DNA of 64,000 nucleotides from Shewanella halifaxensis HAW-EB4. GTDB lineage: Bacteria > Pseudomonadota > Gammaproteobacteria > Enterobacterales > Shewanellaceae. This document shows positions 35,019-44,390 of the stretch, piece after piece. The notes under the pieces are model-generated. The model worked only from the letters and a program-made list of their open reading frames with translations, did not search any database and was not told where the DNA came from. How positions within the stretch are numbered: position 1 is the stretch's first letter; every line of letters starts with the position of its first letter. The stretch is from the NCBI RefSeq assembly GCF_000019185.1, contig NC_010334.1, forward strand, positions 248,001 to 312,000. Reading direction: 5' to 3'. The position numbers and the translations under genes are program-made.

Positions 35019-35095
35019 AATAAAGTTGTTCTAGTTAATTATTGTTTTTAGGGTTGATTACAGTGATTACAAAATAATTATTAATTGGAGAAGTC

Positions 35096-36886
35096 ATGAA
35101 ACGTAATATTTTAACTGCAGCTATTGTTGCTGCATTATTTCAGTCAGTTGTTTCTTTTGAATCAAATGCCGCTGGTTTTAAACCAGCACCTGCAGCGGGC
35201 CAACTAGGTGCGGTGCTTGTTAATCCGTATGGTAACTCACCTCTAACTGCGGTATTAGATTTGGGCAGTAAGCGCCCAACTGATGTGACGGTAACAGTTC
35301 ATGGTAAGGGCAATAAAGGAGTTGATATTAGTTACCCTGTGGGTCAGCAAACAATCAATACCCATGACGGTATTCCCTTGTTTGGTTTATATGCTGATCA
35401 CAGCAACCAAGTGACAGTGAAATACAACCTAGACGGTAAAAAGGTCAAAGAAGACTATAAGGTGCTAACCGGACCTATCACTAACGAATATATGGATAAC
35501 AGAAATATCACTGTTATGCAGGAAGTTCAGGTGAAGAAGGTTGCCAAAGGCTTTGAAAACCGCTTGTATATGGTCAACAGTCATACTTACAACCAGCAAG
35601 GTTCAGATCTGCATTGGTCAGGTCAAAAGAGTAAAGATGCAGGTATATTTGAATCTTCGCCAGCCATGGGTTCATTACCATTCGATAACGCCCCTATGAC
35701 TTATGTCGTTGATACAAATGGTGATATTCGCTGGTGGTTAGATCAGGATGCGGTTTATGACGGTGTAGGAATCGATGTAAACAAGCGTGGATACTTGATG
35801 GGACTGCATGATAATGGTGAAGGCCGTATTACCTTTGTTCAAGGCCAGCAGTACGGCACCTTTGACTTGTTAGGTAACTTTGAACAACGTCGCTTGCCAC
35901 GTGGATATGTTGACGCCTCCCATGAACATAACATCATGCCAAATGGCCACTCTTTAGTTCGTGCGGCTAAGGCTAACTATAAAAACCCTCAAGGCGATAT
36001 CGTTCATACCGTACGAGACCATATTTTACAGATTGACCAACAGGGTAACTTGGTTGATGTGTGGAACCTGAACGAAATTATGGATCCATATCGTGATGCA
36101 TTGCTTGAAGCCTTAGATATGGGAGCGGTTTGTTTGAACGTCGATATCGATCAGATGGGTCAAACTGCAGAAATGGAAATTGATGCCCCTTATGGCGATA
36201 TTCCAGGTATTGCCCCCGGTCGTAACTGGGCTCATATCAACTCTATTGAATATGATCCAAAAGATGACTCTATTATCCTTTCTTTCCGTCATCAAGGTGT
36301 AGCCAAAGTGACTCGTGATAAGGAAGTGAAGTGGATCTTGGCACCTTATGAAGGTTGGAACAAAGAGCTTTCAAAGAAACTGCTTAAGCCAGTGGATAAG
36401 AATGGTAAGCCTATCAAGTGTACCGATAAAGGTGTGTGTGATGGTGACTTCGACTTTACCTATACTCAGCACACGGCATGGCTAAATAACACCACAGGCA
36501 ATCTGACGGTTCTGGATAATGGTGACGGTCGTGCCCATGAGCAACCAGCCCTACCAACTATGAAGTATACCCGTTTCGTCGAATACAAAATTGACGACGA
36601 AAACATGACTGTGCAGCAGACATGGGAATACGGTAAAGATCGTGGTTATGACTGGTACAGCCCGATCACGTCTAACGTGGAGTATATGGAAGATAAGAAC
36701 ACCATGTTTGGTTTCGGTGGTTCGATTCATCTCTATACCCCTGGTGAGCGCACTATCGGCAAAATCAATGAGATCGGTTATGACGATATGAAGGTCAAAG
36801 TAGAGATAGACGTGTTGTCTGACAAGGCAAACTCTCCTCACTACCGCGCAATTATTGTGAACCCTACTAGCCAATTTGGCTTGTAA
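35096..36886 (+). CDS. assT: Arylsulfate sulfotransferase AssT (paralogue 2)
   Basis: 596 residues with a signal peptide ending near SNAAG. Catalytic equivalents are His276 (ASHEHNIMP), His380 (NWAHINS), Arg398 (SFRHQ) and His459 (YTQHTAW); Cys442 and Cys448 form the probable DsbL-made disulfide. Residues 130-200 differ strongly from paralogue 1 and include a longer loop, so acceptor preference may differ. It shares a promoter region with the divergent dsbL2-dsbI2 pair and is followed by a barrel protein gene after a GC-rich hairpin. TGGAGAAGTC precedes the ATG. Confidence 0.95.
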   Translation: MKRNILTAAIVAALFQSVVSFESNAAGFKPAPAAGQLGAVLVNPYGNSPLTAVLDLGSKRPTDVTVTVHGKGNKGVDISYPVGQQTINTHDGIPLFGLYADHSNQVTVKYNLDGKKVKEDYKVLTGPITNEYMDNRNITVMQEVQVKKVAKGFENRLYMVNSHTYNQQGSDLHWSGQKSKDAGIFESSPAMGSLPFDNAPMTYVVDTNGDIRWWLDQDAVYDGVGIDVNKRGYLMGLHDNGEGRITFVQGQQYGTFDLLGNFEQRRLPRGYVDASHEHNIMPNGHSLVRAAKANYKNPQGDIVHTVRDHILQIDQQGNLVDVWNLNEIMDPYRDALLEALDMGAVCLNVDIDQMGQTAEMEIDAPYGDIPGIAPGRNWAHINSIEYDPKDDSIILSFRHQGVAKVTRDKEVKWILAPYEGWNKELSKKLLKPVDKNGKPIKCTDKGVCDGDFDFTYTQHTAWLNNTTGNLTVLDNGDGRAHEQPALPTMKYTRFVEYKIDDENMTVQQTWEYGKDRGYDWYSPITSNVEYMEDKNTMFGFGGSIHLYTPGERTIGKINEIGYDDMKVKVEIDVLSDKANSPHYRAIIVNPTSQFGL

Positions 36887-36898
36887 AAAAATGAATTC

Positions 36899-36916
36899 CG
36901 GGCCCGTATGGGCCCG
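36899..36916 (+). promoter_or_regulatory. GC-rich hairpin between assT2 and the barrel gene
   Basis: CGGGCCC and GGGCCCG around the loop GTAT. No T-run follows. It resembles the assT1-dsbL1 palindrome in position. Confidence 0.6.
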
Positions 36917-36935
36917 CTAATTTAGGAGGCTCACA

Positions 36936-37694
36936 ATGAAATTATCTAGATCTGTCTTAGCCGTATTAGTGGGAATTGGCGGTATTAGTTCGGCGAGTGC
37001 TGAAGTGCTATTTCAGCAAAATAATGTGATTGTTGGCTACGAGTATTTACTCGATGCCGAAGATAAAAACCCCAATCTCTATGATCAAGCCCACCTCATC
37101 CTAGGTCATACCACAATCGCCGACTGGGGAAGCGCCACGGGGTGGTTGCGGTTTGAAAACCCACTGGACAGCTCGGAAAACCAGCAAGGGAAAGATGCCG
37201 GAGCAACAACCAAAGCCTGGTTAAAGCTTGATTATAACCTTGGTGACTCGCCATTTAACCTTTGGGTGCAGTCATTTACCTGCGCCAATAAACCAGTGGT
37301 GGAGCAAAACTTCTATTTAGGTGGCTCCTATGATGTTGCTATTGGAAAACTCAAAGGCACAGTCGGTGTCGGTATGCAGTATGCGTACGGCAGTTTTTCC
37401 CCAACAGGAAAGTCCTTTAATGGTGCCTCTGGTACTGCTGCGACGATAATGCTGGGCTACCCGCTAACACCGCATTGGTTTGCTAAGGCTTATTACGAAG
37501 CTCAATTTAACCGAAGTGACGAACATAGGGAGGTATTTGGATTCGACTCATACGGCCATCAGGCTATTGTCGGTGTGGATTACAGGTTTAATTCTCAGTT
37601 CTTCGTTAGCACCCTGTATAAACATAGGCAGAGCTGGGGTGGAGCACTCAATGGTGGTGGAGAGTTGCTATTCGAAGCGGGGTACAATTTCTAG
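36936..37694 (+). CDS. Outer-membrane beta-barrel protein following assT2
   Basis: 252 residues. A signal peptide ends near SASAEV; the body alternates in the beta-barrel manner (TGWLRFENPLDSS, AWLKLDYNLGDSPFNLWVQS) and the protein ends in LLFEAGYNF with a terminal Phe. It is the same size as the Tsx-like protein of the assT1 operon and in the equivalent partnership, although the sequences have drifted far apart. Probably a Tsx/OmpK-type channel for aryl sulfates or phenols; function inferred. GGAGG lies before the ATG. Confidence 0.6.
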   Translation: MKLSRSVLAVLVGIGGISSASAEVLFQQNNVIVGYEYLLDAEDKNPNLYDQAHLILGHTTIADWGSATGWLRFENPLDSSENQQGKDAGATTKAWLKLDYNLGDSPFNLWVQSFTCANKPVVEQNFYLGGSYDVAIGKLKGTVGVGMQYAYGSFSPTGKSFNGASGTAATIMLGYPLTPHWFAKAYYEAQFNRSDEHREVFGFDSYGHQAIVGVDYRFNSQFFVSTLYKHRQSWGGALNGGGELLFEAGYNF

Positions 37695-37701
37695 GAGTCA
37701 G

Positions 37702-37762
37702 TGGGATACTTAGTCATAAAGCTTTAGCTATAAACCTTTAGCTATGAATACAGAGTATCCCA
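37702..37762 (+). promoter_or_regulatory. Long inverted repeat after the barrel gene
   Basis: TGGGATACT (37702-37710) and AGTATCCCA (37754-37762) enclose a spacer that itself has two TTTAGCTAT copies. No T-run follows; it may still end or protect the assT2 transcript. Confidence 0.4.
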
Positions 37763-37876
37763 TATCCCAACTTTTCAATATATGTGAACACCTTATGAGA
37801 TAACGTATTGGGTGCTATTTTGCCTCTATTGTTACGGTTAATATCTAGCCATATACGCTAAAGTTCCCAAGGATGT

Positions 37877-38851
37877 ATGATGAACACCAATGAGAGTGTT
37901 AAAGATCTTTCTGTTGCTCACCTTCAGCTAATAGTCTGTCTTATTAAGCATGGAAACGCCTGCGTAGCATCAGATGAGCTCGGTATGAGTCAGTCGACAA
38001 TCAGTTATCATCTACGTCGCGTGCGAAGTATTTTTTCTGATGAGATGTTTGTAAGAACCGGAAAAGGGCTTAAACCCACCGAGCGCTGTCTTCAAGTTGG
38101 TCATTTTGCCCAAGACTTGATTAACCGTGTTGAAGAGGAATTAATTCACGGTAATGACTTTGAGGCAACCCATATTGAGCGAGAGCTGAGTTTAATTGCT
38201 GATGATACTGCCTGTGGTTGGTTTGGGGAGTTATTTGTCGATCTGCACAAGGCACTGCCTAAGGTAAACCTGTGTGCCCGTCCCTGGTATCTAAATGCAA
38301 TGAAAGACTTAGATAACGGCGCCGTTCACTTTGGATTGCATATTATGCAAAGCGGTATCAAGGGGATTTATGATCTAGAAGTGGCTCCCTGCTATCGTTT
38401 ATGTGTGGTGCGAGATGGGCATCCTCTGGTGTCGCAAGGTGAGGTAACGCTGGAAGATCTGGCTATGTATCCGGTAATTTTGAATGACTTAGCTGGCTGG
38501 AATAATAACGGTCACTCGGTGATGGAAACCGTCCTTAAAAACCACGGCCTTAAAGCAAATTTAGTAGGGCGCTTAGGTTATGTAAATAGCATTTTTAGTG
38601 CGTTACAGGGCTGTAATGCGATTACCTACACTTCAGCCGTGTCTCTACCTAAGGATCTGTCAGGCTTATCTCTACTTAAGGCGCCTGCAGCACTTGATGC
38701 CGTCGAATGCAACTACCGGCTTTATATCAGTAAGACACGCTATGGTTCACAGGAAACTAATTACTTAATTGAGTTTCTTTATAATTCTTTTAAGCGCTTT
38801 GCTACTCGTCAATATGAAAGGCCAGAGGTCGCCCCTATTATTAGAAGTTGA
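37877..38851 (+). CDS. LysR family transcriptional regulator downstream of the assT2 genes
   Basis: 324 residues. The helix-turn-helix reads LGMSQSTISYHLRRVRSIF, followed by DEMFVRTGKGLKPTERC, a LysR variant of the NodD/PcpR-like branch. The effector domain spans about residues 100-310. It follows the assT2 and barrel genes on the same strand after 183 bases and is a candidate regulator of them; this is an inference. A convergent envZ follows. Confidence 0.88.
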   Translation: MMNTNESVKDLSVAHLQLIVCLIKHGNACVASDELGMSQSTISYHLRRVRSIFSDEMFVRTGKGLKPTERCLQVGHFAQDLINRVEEELIHGNDFEATHIERELSLIADDTACGWFGELFVDLHKALPKVNLCARPWYLNAMKDLDNGAVHFGLHIMQSGIKGIYDLEVAPCYRLCVVRDGHPLVSQGEVTLEDLAMYPVILNDLAGWNNNGHSVMETVLKNHGLKANLVGRLGYVNSIFSALQGCNAITYTSAVSLPKDLSGLSLLKAPAALDAVECNYRLYISKTRYGSQETNYLIEFLYNSFKRFATRQYERPEVAPIIRS

Positions 38852-38905
38852 TAATTCTGACTATTATGGGTAATAGTGTCGCAATTAATAACCGTTAATT
38901 AGAGG

Positions 38906-40228
38906 TTATTCAATCGGCAACCAGACCTGAGCATGCAATCCACCTTCACTGCGGTTGGTAAGGATCACCTTGCCCTGATGCCTATCGACAATACGTTTGA
39001 TAATCGCCAGACCAAGCCCTGAGCCAACACTGCCGCGGGCCGTATCACCTTGAGTAAAAGGTTGAAAGAGTTTAGGGATCTGCTCTTCATCGATCCCAGG
39101 ACCGTTATCTTCGACACTAAAGCCGACGTACTGACCATTAAATTGTGAGTTAATTCTTACCCAGCCGTTACCGTAGCGGTAGGCATTTTCGACTAAATTG
39201 CTGAGCACACGTTTTACGGCAATACCTTGCATCGGAATGCGTGGACACTCAACTAACTCTGAATCGATGCTGCCCTCACGGTTAGATTCGGCCTGAATCA
39301 CATCTTGAATTAAGTCGTTTATCTGCTCTAACTCTCGAGTGCCTTCCTGATCTTGGCGGATATAGGAGATGAACTGATTGATGATGGCATCCATATCTTC
39401 GATATCGTTAACTATGCCATCTTTCAGATACTGATCTTCTTCGACCATCATTTCAGAGGCCAGTCGAATGCGAGTTAGCGGGGTACGTAAGTCATGAGAT
39501 ATGCCAGCCATCAGCAGCGCCCTATCTTGCTCCAGCTGCTTCATGCTATGAGACATCTGATTGAAGGTGTTAGTCACCTCAACAATCTCTGTTGAGCCAC
39601 TCAATGGTAAAGGGTCAGGGTAATCACCTCGTGATACGGCAATCGCCGCTTTTTGTAATCGCCTCAACGGACGATTCTGTTGCCGGGCAAACCACCAGCC
39701 TCCGGCCACGCTTAGGGCGCCAATAACCATTAAATATAGGGTAAGCGGTGAAAGGTTTTTCTCATTGAGCCCGGTTAATGGCACTCTGATCCAGATTGAG
39801 GGCGCTTGAGGAGGGCGGATCCAGATCTCAAATTCTTCCCCCTGAGCGATGCGCACTTCAGCCTCGCCACCTAGGTATTCGGACATTTGAGAAGATAAAA
39901 AACTGTAGTAAGTCGCACGATCGATACCGGCTTGGCGAGCTTGTTTTAGGTTATAAAACTGCATGGTGTCATCACGCACTTTGGCGTTGAGGGCATCGAC
40001 CATGGTGAGGTGTTCACGACCAATATCGATGCCGCCAACAAATAATAGCTTCACTTGCCGTGCTATCAATTGGTTTATCTGCTGATAGCTGGGTTTTATA
40101 AAGTAAACCGCAACAGAGATGTATGACACTAGTTGGTTTGTTAGCAGCAGGCAGCCAATTAGCATTACGGTTTGGCTGAAGGAACTGCGTGGCAAAAAGC
40201 GTTGCCACCATCGTCTGTTTATAGCCAC
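38906..40228 (-). CDS. envZ: Osmolarity sensor histidine kinase EnvZ
   Basis: 440 residues. Two membrane helices (about residues 20-42 and 161-180) flank a periplasmic domain; a HAMP linker follows, then the H-box AGISHDLRTPLTRIRLAS with His245 as the phosphorylated residue, the N-box NLVENAYRYG, and the G-boxes DNGPGID and GSGLGLAI. It phosphorylates and dephosphorylates OmpR. It follows ompR by 32 bases in the standard operon order. Confidence 0.95.
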   Translation of the reverse strand: MAINRRWWQRFLPRSSFSQTVMLIGCLLLTNQLVSYISVAVYFIKPSYQQINQLIARQVKLLFVGGIDIGREHLTMVDALNAKVRDDTMQFYNLKQARQAGIDRATYYSFLSSQMSEYLGGEAEVRIAQGEEFEIWIRPPQAPSIWIRVPLTGLNEKNLSPLTLYLMVIGALSVAGGWWFARQQNRPLRRLQKAAIAVSRGDYPDPLPLSGSTEIVEVTNTFNQMSHSMKQLEQDRALLMAGISHDLRTPLTRIRLASEMMVEEDQYLKDGIVNDIEDMDAIINQFISYIRQDQEGTRELEQINDLIQDVIQAESNREGSIDSELVECPRIPMQGIAVKRVLSNLVENAYRYGNGWVRINSQFNGQYVGFSVEDNGPGIDEEQIPKLFQPFTQGDTARGSVGSGLGLAIIKRIVDRHQGKVILTNRSEGGLHAQVWLPIE

Positions 40229-40260
40229 TTAGTTATTATCACTTAGTTATCGTCGCCTAG

Positions 40261-40986
40261 CTATTTGCGTGATTGGCCATCAGGTACAAATACATAACCT
40301 AAGCCCCACACGGTTTGGATATAGCGTGGGTTAGCGGCATCTTTTTCAATCAGTCGACGCAGGCGCGAAACTTGTACGTCAATCGAACGCTCGAGTGCCG
40401 AGTAATCGCGGCCACGAGCAAGATTCATTAATTTGTCGCGCGAAAGAGGTTCCCGTGGATGACTAACTAGCACTTTAAGTACCGCAAATTCACCGCTCGT
40501 TAGCGAAATACTTTCTTCACCGTGGTACATCTCGCGGGTGGCCAGATTCAGGGAGTACTCACCAAAGGTGATCTCCTCTTCCTGCAGGGTTGGTGCGCCA
40601 GGCACTTCAGGTGTTTGGCGGCGCATAACGGCTTTAATTCGGGCGAGCAACTCTCGTGGGTTAAACGGCTTAGGTAAGTAGTCATCGGCACCCAGTTCTA
40701 GACCGATAATTCTATCCACTTCATCGCCCTTGGCTGTTAGCATCACGATAGGGATGGGGTTACCCATTTGGCGCAGGCGACGGCAGATAGACAGACCATC
40801 TTCGCCAGGAAGCATAAGATCGAGTACCAGTAGATGGAAGTTTTCGCGTTCTAATAAACGGTCCATTTGCTCGGCATTGGCAGCACTACGTACCTGATAA
40901 CCTTGTTCCATCAAGTAGCGTTCTAATAAAGCGCGTAGTCTCATATCATCGTCGACGACGAGAATTTTTGAGGTTTCTTGTCCCAT
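40261..40986 (-). CDS. ompR: Response regulator OmpR
   Basis: 241 residues from the ATG at 40986, which has AAGGA nine bases upstream and matches the usual N terminus; the frame continues 15 codons further but without support. Receiver domain with acidic residues at VVDDD, phospho-acceptor Asp56 in LVLDLMLPGEDG and Lys in YLPKPFNP; winged-helix domain with SLTSGEFAVLKVL, SRDKLMNLARGRDYSALERS and VWGLGYVF. With EnvZ it controls porins and other envelope genes. Confidence 0.97.
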   Translation of the reverse strand: MGQETSKILVVDDDMRLRALLERYLMEQGYQVRSAANAEQMDRLLERENFHLLVLDLMLPGEDGLSICRRLRQMGNPIPIVMLTAKGDEVDRIIGLELGADDYLPKPFNPRELLARIKAVMRRQTPEVPGAPTLQEEEITFGEYSLNLATREMYHGEESISLTSGEFAVLKVLVSHPREPLSRDKLMNLARGRDYSALERSIDVQVSRLRRLIEKDAANPRYIQTVWGLGYVFVPDGQSRK

Positions 40987-41337
40987 GCTTGTGGTCCTTT
41001 TGCTCGGCGGCCAGCCCTTATCTTTAGGCAAATGGCTGATATTGAATGCGAATCATCCTAATATAGCTGTTTTAATATGTTAATGACTAGCAGGCATTTT
41101 AACTAATAGGTTAATGCCGATGGCTATGTTTGCGTAAATTATAGTTAACATGCTGAATATCAATGAAAATATGGCTTTGTCGACGTCTATTTGAAATTGT
41201 AAGAAAATTAATAGCACTGACTTATCTGGAAAATTCTACAGTGAGTCTATTTGAACTGGCATAGCTCAGCTTGACTGGATCTGTGCTATGATTTTTGTCC
41301 ATCAATTTTGATTAATCCCTTTTAGAAAGTAGAACCT
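40987..41337. other. ompR-greB divergent intergenic region
   Basis: 351 bases, AT-rich, holding the promoters for both genes. I see no repeat, known operator or hairpin that I can support. Confidence 0.4.
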
Positions 41338-41817
41338 ATGAGAACCGCTATCGTCACCCGTGAAGGTTTCGAGAAACTGCAAAAAGAACTAAATTACCTT
41401 TGGCGTGAGCATCGACCTGAAATCACTAAAATTGTGAGCTGGGCTGCGAGCTTAGGCGATCGTAGTGAAAATGCTGACTATACCTTCAATAAAAAGAAGC
41501 TGCGTGAAATAGACCGTCGAGTGCGTTATTTACGTAAGACGCTCGAAAATGTACAAGTCGTTGATTACTCTCCGGCACAAGAGGGTAAGGTATTCTTCGG
41601 TGCTTGGGTCGAAATCGAAAACGATGATGGCAATAAATTACAGTTTAAGATTGTGGGTTATGACGAGATTTTTGGTCGTAAAGATTACATTTCCATCGAC
41701 TCGCCTATGGCGCGTGGCTTGTTGAAAAAAGAGGTCGATGACGAAGCGGTAATTAAGACACCTACCGGTGAGCAAGTTTGGTATATCAATCGTATCTCCT
41801 ATCAAGGTTTCGAATAA
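41338..41817 (+). CDS. greB: Transcription elongation factor GreB
   Basis: 159 residues (E. coli GreB 158). The coiled-coil tip residues are in SLGDRSENADYTFNKKKLREIDRR, written here across residues 39-62, and Asp41 and Glu44 of that tip are the pair that organises metal in RNA polymerase. The C-terminal FKBP-like domain contains KVFFGAWVEIENDDG. GreB rescues backtracked polymerase by stimulating transcript cleavage. A GAAAG-type site precedes the ATG. tex follows after 164 bases and a hairpin. Confidence 0.95.
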   Translation: MRTAIVTREGFEKLQKELNYLWREHRPEITKIVSWAASLGDRSENADYTFNKKKLREIDRRVRYLRKTLENVQVVDYSPAQEGKVFFGAWVEIENDDGNKLQFKIVGYDEIFGRKDYISIDSPMARGLLKKEVDDEAVIKTPTGEQVWYINRISYQGFE

Positions 41818-41841
41818 TCCGCCTCCATATTTTCGGCGAAT

Positions 41842-41876
41842 AAAATCGCAGCCTCAACAGTAGGCTGCGCGATTTA
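41842..41876 (+). terminator. Probable terminator after greB
   Basis: AAATCGCAGCC and GGCTGCGCGATTT pair with a two-base bulge, and the tail ends GATTTAT. It is moderately convincing. Confidence 0.5.
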
Positions 41877-41981
41877 TACCGCGCAAATAACATAATTGTC
41901 TTAGTATTTGCATTAACCAAATCCATGCGCTGTGGTATCTTTGGTGCAATACCTTTTATCAACTAGGCTCGACCTCTATTT

Positions 41982-44339
41982 ATGCAAAATATTGCACAGC
42001 TCATCGCTGAGGAACTCAATGTTCGTCAGCAACAAGTTATCGATACCATTTCATTACTCGATGACGGCGCAACCGTGCCGTTTATTGCCCGTTACCGTAA
42101 AGAGGCCACTGGTGGCTTAGATGACGTTCAACTGCGTACCCTATTTAGTCGTTTGGGCTATTTACGGGATCTCAATGATCGTCGTAACGTAATTTTGTCG
42201 AGTATTGAAGCACAGAGTAAGTTAACACCTGAGCTGAAAGCAGCGATTATTGCTGCCGATAGTAAGACGCGTCTAGAAGATCTCTACCTTCCATATAAGC
42301 CAAAGCGTCGCACTAAGGGTCTTATTGCGATTGAAGCGGGCATCGAACCTTTAGCCGATTACCTGTTAGCTAATCGCCAAGTCGATTGCGAAGCGGCTGC
42401 TAGCGAATATATCAACGCTGCCGCAGGTTTTGCCGACGCCAAGGCTGTGCTCGATGGCGCACGCTTTATCTTGATGGAGCGCTTTGCTGAAGATGCAGAG
42501 CTGTTGCAAAAAATTCGTACTCAAGTTGAGCAAAATGCCGTACTTGAAAGCACTATGGTTAAGGGCAAAGAGAAAGAAGGCGCAAAGTTTAGAGATTACT
42601 TCGAGCATTCTGAAAAGCTGACCAAAGTGCCATCACACCGTGCGCTAGCGATGCTGCGTGGCCGCAATGAAGGCATGTTGAGCCTTAATATTAATGCCGA
42701 CCCGCATCAAGAGCCTAAGCAAGCGAGCTATTGTGAAGTGATCATTATTGAGCATTTTAAGCTGGGGCTTACAGATACTGGCGTTGATGCTTGGCTAAAA
42801 ACAGTGGTAGCGGCGACGTGGAAAGTTAAGATTGCCCTACAGATGGAAACCGAGTTTCTTGGCCGTATGCGTGATAGCGCCGAACAAGAAGCGATTAAGG
42901 TTTTTGCCCGTAACTTAGGCGATCTACTGATGGCGGCACCAGCGGGTGCTAAAGCGACCTTAGGTTTAGATCCTGGTCTTCGCTCTGGCGTTAAAGTAGC
43001 GATTGTCAACGACACGGGTAAGCTGGTGGCGCACACGACTATTTTCCCACATGCTCCGCAAAATCAGTGGGATAAGTCGGTAAGAACCTTAAGTAACCTA
43101 GTTAAGATGCACAAGGTTGAGTTGATTGCGATTGGTAACGGCACCGCATCGCGTGAAACCGATAAGCTAGCTGCAGACTTAATCAGCCAAGTAAAAGCTG
43201 ACTTGCCAACATTGACCAAAATTATGGTCAGCGAAGCGGGTGCATCTGTCTATTCAGCCTCTGAGCTAGCCTCGGAAGAGTTCCCAGATATCGATGTATC
43301 TATTCGCGGCGCGGTGTCTATTGCACGCCGCCTACAAGATCCGTTGGCAGAGCTTGTTAAGATTGAGCCTAAAGCGATTGGTGTCGGCCAATATCAGCAC
43401 GATGTGAGTCAGAGTCAGCTATCAAGTTCACTAGAAGCGGTTGTCGAAGACTGTGTGAACGGCGTTGGTGTTGACGTTAATATGGCGTCAGCTGCACTGC
43501 TTGCACAGGTGGCGGGTCTAAATAAAACCTTAGCGCGTAATATCGTGACTCATCGTGACGAGCAAGGTCGCTTTAACAACCGTAAAGCACTGCTTAAAGT
43601 CGCGCGCCTTGGGCCTAAAGCCTATGAGCAAGCAGCGGGTTTCCTGCGTATTAACGACGGTGATAACCCACTCGATAGCTCTTCGGTTCACCCTGAAGCC
43701 TACTCATTAGTCGAGTCTATTGCTGCGGATAAAGCTGTCTCTGTTGCTGAATTGGTGGGTAACTCAGAACTGATTAAGTTACTGGAAGCAAAAGACTTCA
43801 TTACCAACGAGTTTGGTCTACCTACGGTAACCGATATTCTGGCTGAGCTTGATAAGCCTGGTCGAGATCCTCGTGGTGAGTTTAAGACTGCGACCTTTAA
43901 AGAGGGCGTAGAAGAGATTAAAGATCTGCAGCTAGATATGATCTTAGAAGGTGTGGTGACTAATGTGACCAACTTTGGCGCCTTTGTTGATGTGGGCGTT
44001 CATCAAGATGGCTTAGTGCATATCTCTTCGATGACCGACAAGTTTATCGACGATCCACATAAGGTGGTTAAAGCCGGCGATATCGTTAAAGTGAAGGTGA
44101 TGGAAGTGGATGCCGAGCGTCGCCGTATTGCGCTAAGTATGCGTCTTGATGATAAGGCTGGCGATGCCCATAAGAGTGCGCCACGTCCTACTTACAACAA
44201 AGCAAGCCCGAATAAGGGCGCTGCGAATAAAGGCACTAATCAGCAACGCGGCCAACAGAAGAGCCATAAGCCTAAGCAGCAAGCCAATGCTGCCATGGGT
44301 AACGCTTTTGCCGATGCCTTCGCGAAATTGAAGAAGTAA
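41982..44339 (+). CDS. tex: Tex family RNA-binding transcription accessory protein
   Basis: 785 residues, close to the usual 770-780. N-terminal helical domain, then a YqgF-like RNase H fold around LGLDPGLRSGVKVAIV (near residue 328), a helix-hairpin-helix region near residues 490-560, and an S1 RNA-binding domain near 650-720 (GVVTNVTNFGAFVDVGVHQDGLVHIS). The tail is rich in Lys, Asn and Gln. Tex proteins act in transcription and stress tolerance. A strong terminator follows 17 bases beyond the stop codon. Confidence 0.95.
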   Translation: MQNIAQLIAEELNVRQQQVIDTISLLDDGATVPFIARYRKEATGGLDDVQLRTLFSRLGYLRDLNDRRNVILSSIEAQSKLTPELKAAIIAADSKTRLEDLYLPYKPKRRTKGLIAIEAGIEPLADYLLANRQVDCEAAASEYINAAAGFADAKAVLDGARFILMERFAEDAELLQKIRTQVEQNAVLESTMVKGKEKEGAKFRDYFEHSEKLTKVPSHRALAMLRGRNEGMLSLNINADPHQEPKQASYCEVIIIEHFKLGLTDTGVDAWLKTVVAATWKVKIALQMETEFLGRMRDSAEQEAIKVFARNLGDLLMAAPAGAKATLGLDPGLRSGVKVAIVNDTGKLVAHTTIFPHAPQNQWDKSVRTLSNLVKMHKVELIAIGNGTASRETDKLAADLISQVKADLPTLTKIMVSEAGASVYSASELASEEFPDIDVSIRGAVSIARRLQDPLAELVKIEPKAIGVGQYQHDVSQSQLSSSLEAVVEDCVNGVGVDVNMASAALLAQVAGLNKTLARNIVTHRDEQGRFNNRKALLKVARLGPKAYEQAAGFLRINDGDNPLDSSSVHPEAYSLVESIAADKAVSVAELVGNSELIKLLEAKDFITNEFGLPTVTDILAELDKPGRDPRGEFKTATFKEGVEEIKDLQLDMILEGVVTNVTNFGAFVDVGVHQDGLVHISSMTDKFIDDPHKVVKAGDIVKVKVMEVDAERRRIALSMRLDDKAGDAHKSAPRPTYNKASPNKGAANKGTNQQRGQQKSHKPKQQANAAMGNAFADAFAKLKK

Positions 44340-44355
44340 TCGTTTAAGCGAGACA

Positions 44356-44390
44356 CAAAAAAACCGACAACTGAGTTTGTCGGTTTTTTT
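44356..44390. terminator. Strong bidirectional terminator between tex and the Gln-rich gene
   Basis: AAAAAACCGACAA and TTGTCGGTTTTTTT enclose a six-base loop. T-runs on both strands. Its right edge overlaps the stop codon of the minus-strand gene at 44389. Confidence 0.92.

Larger units (their letters stand above)
34376..35095. promoter_or_regulatory. AT-rich divergent control region of dsbL2 and assT2
   Basis: 720 bases without a convincing gene, very rich in T on the plus strand from about 34590 to 34960. It holds two CRP-like sites, listed separately, and presumably promoters in both directions. A 74-codon open frame inside it (34597-34821) is best explained by the T-rich composition. Confidence 0.55.
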
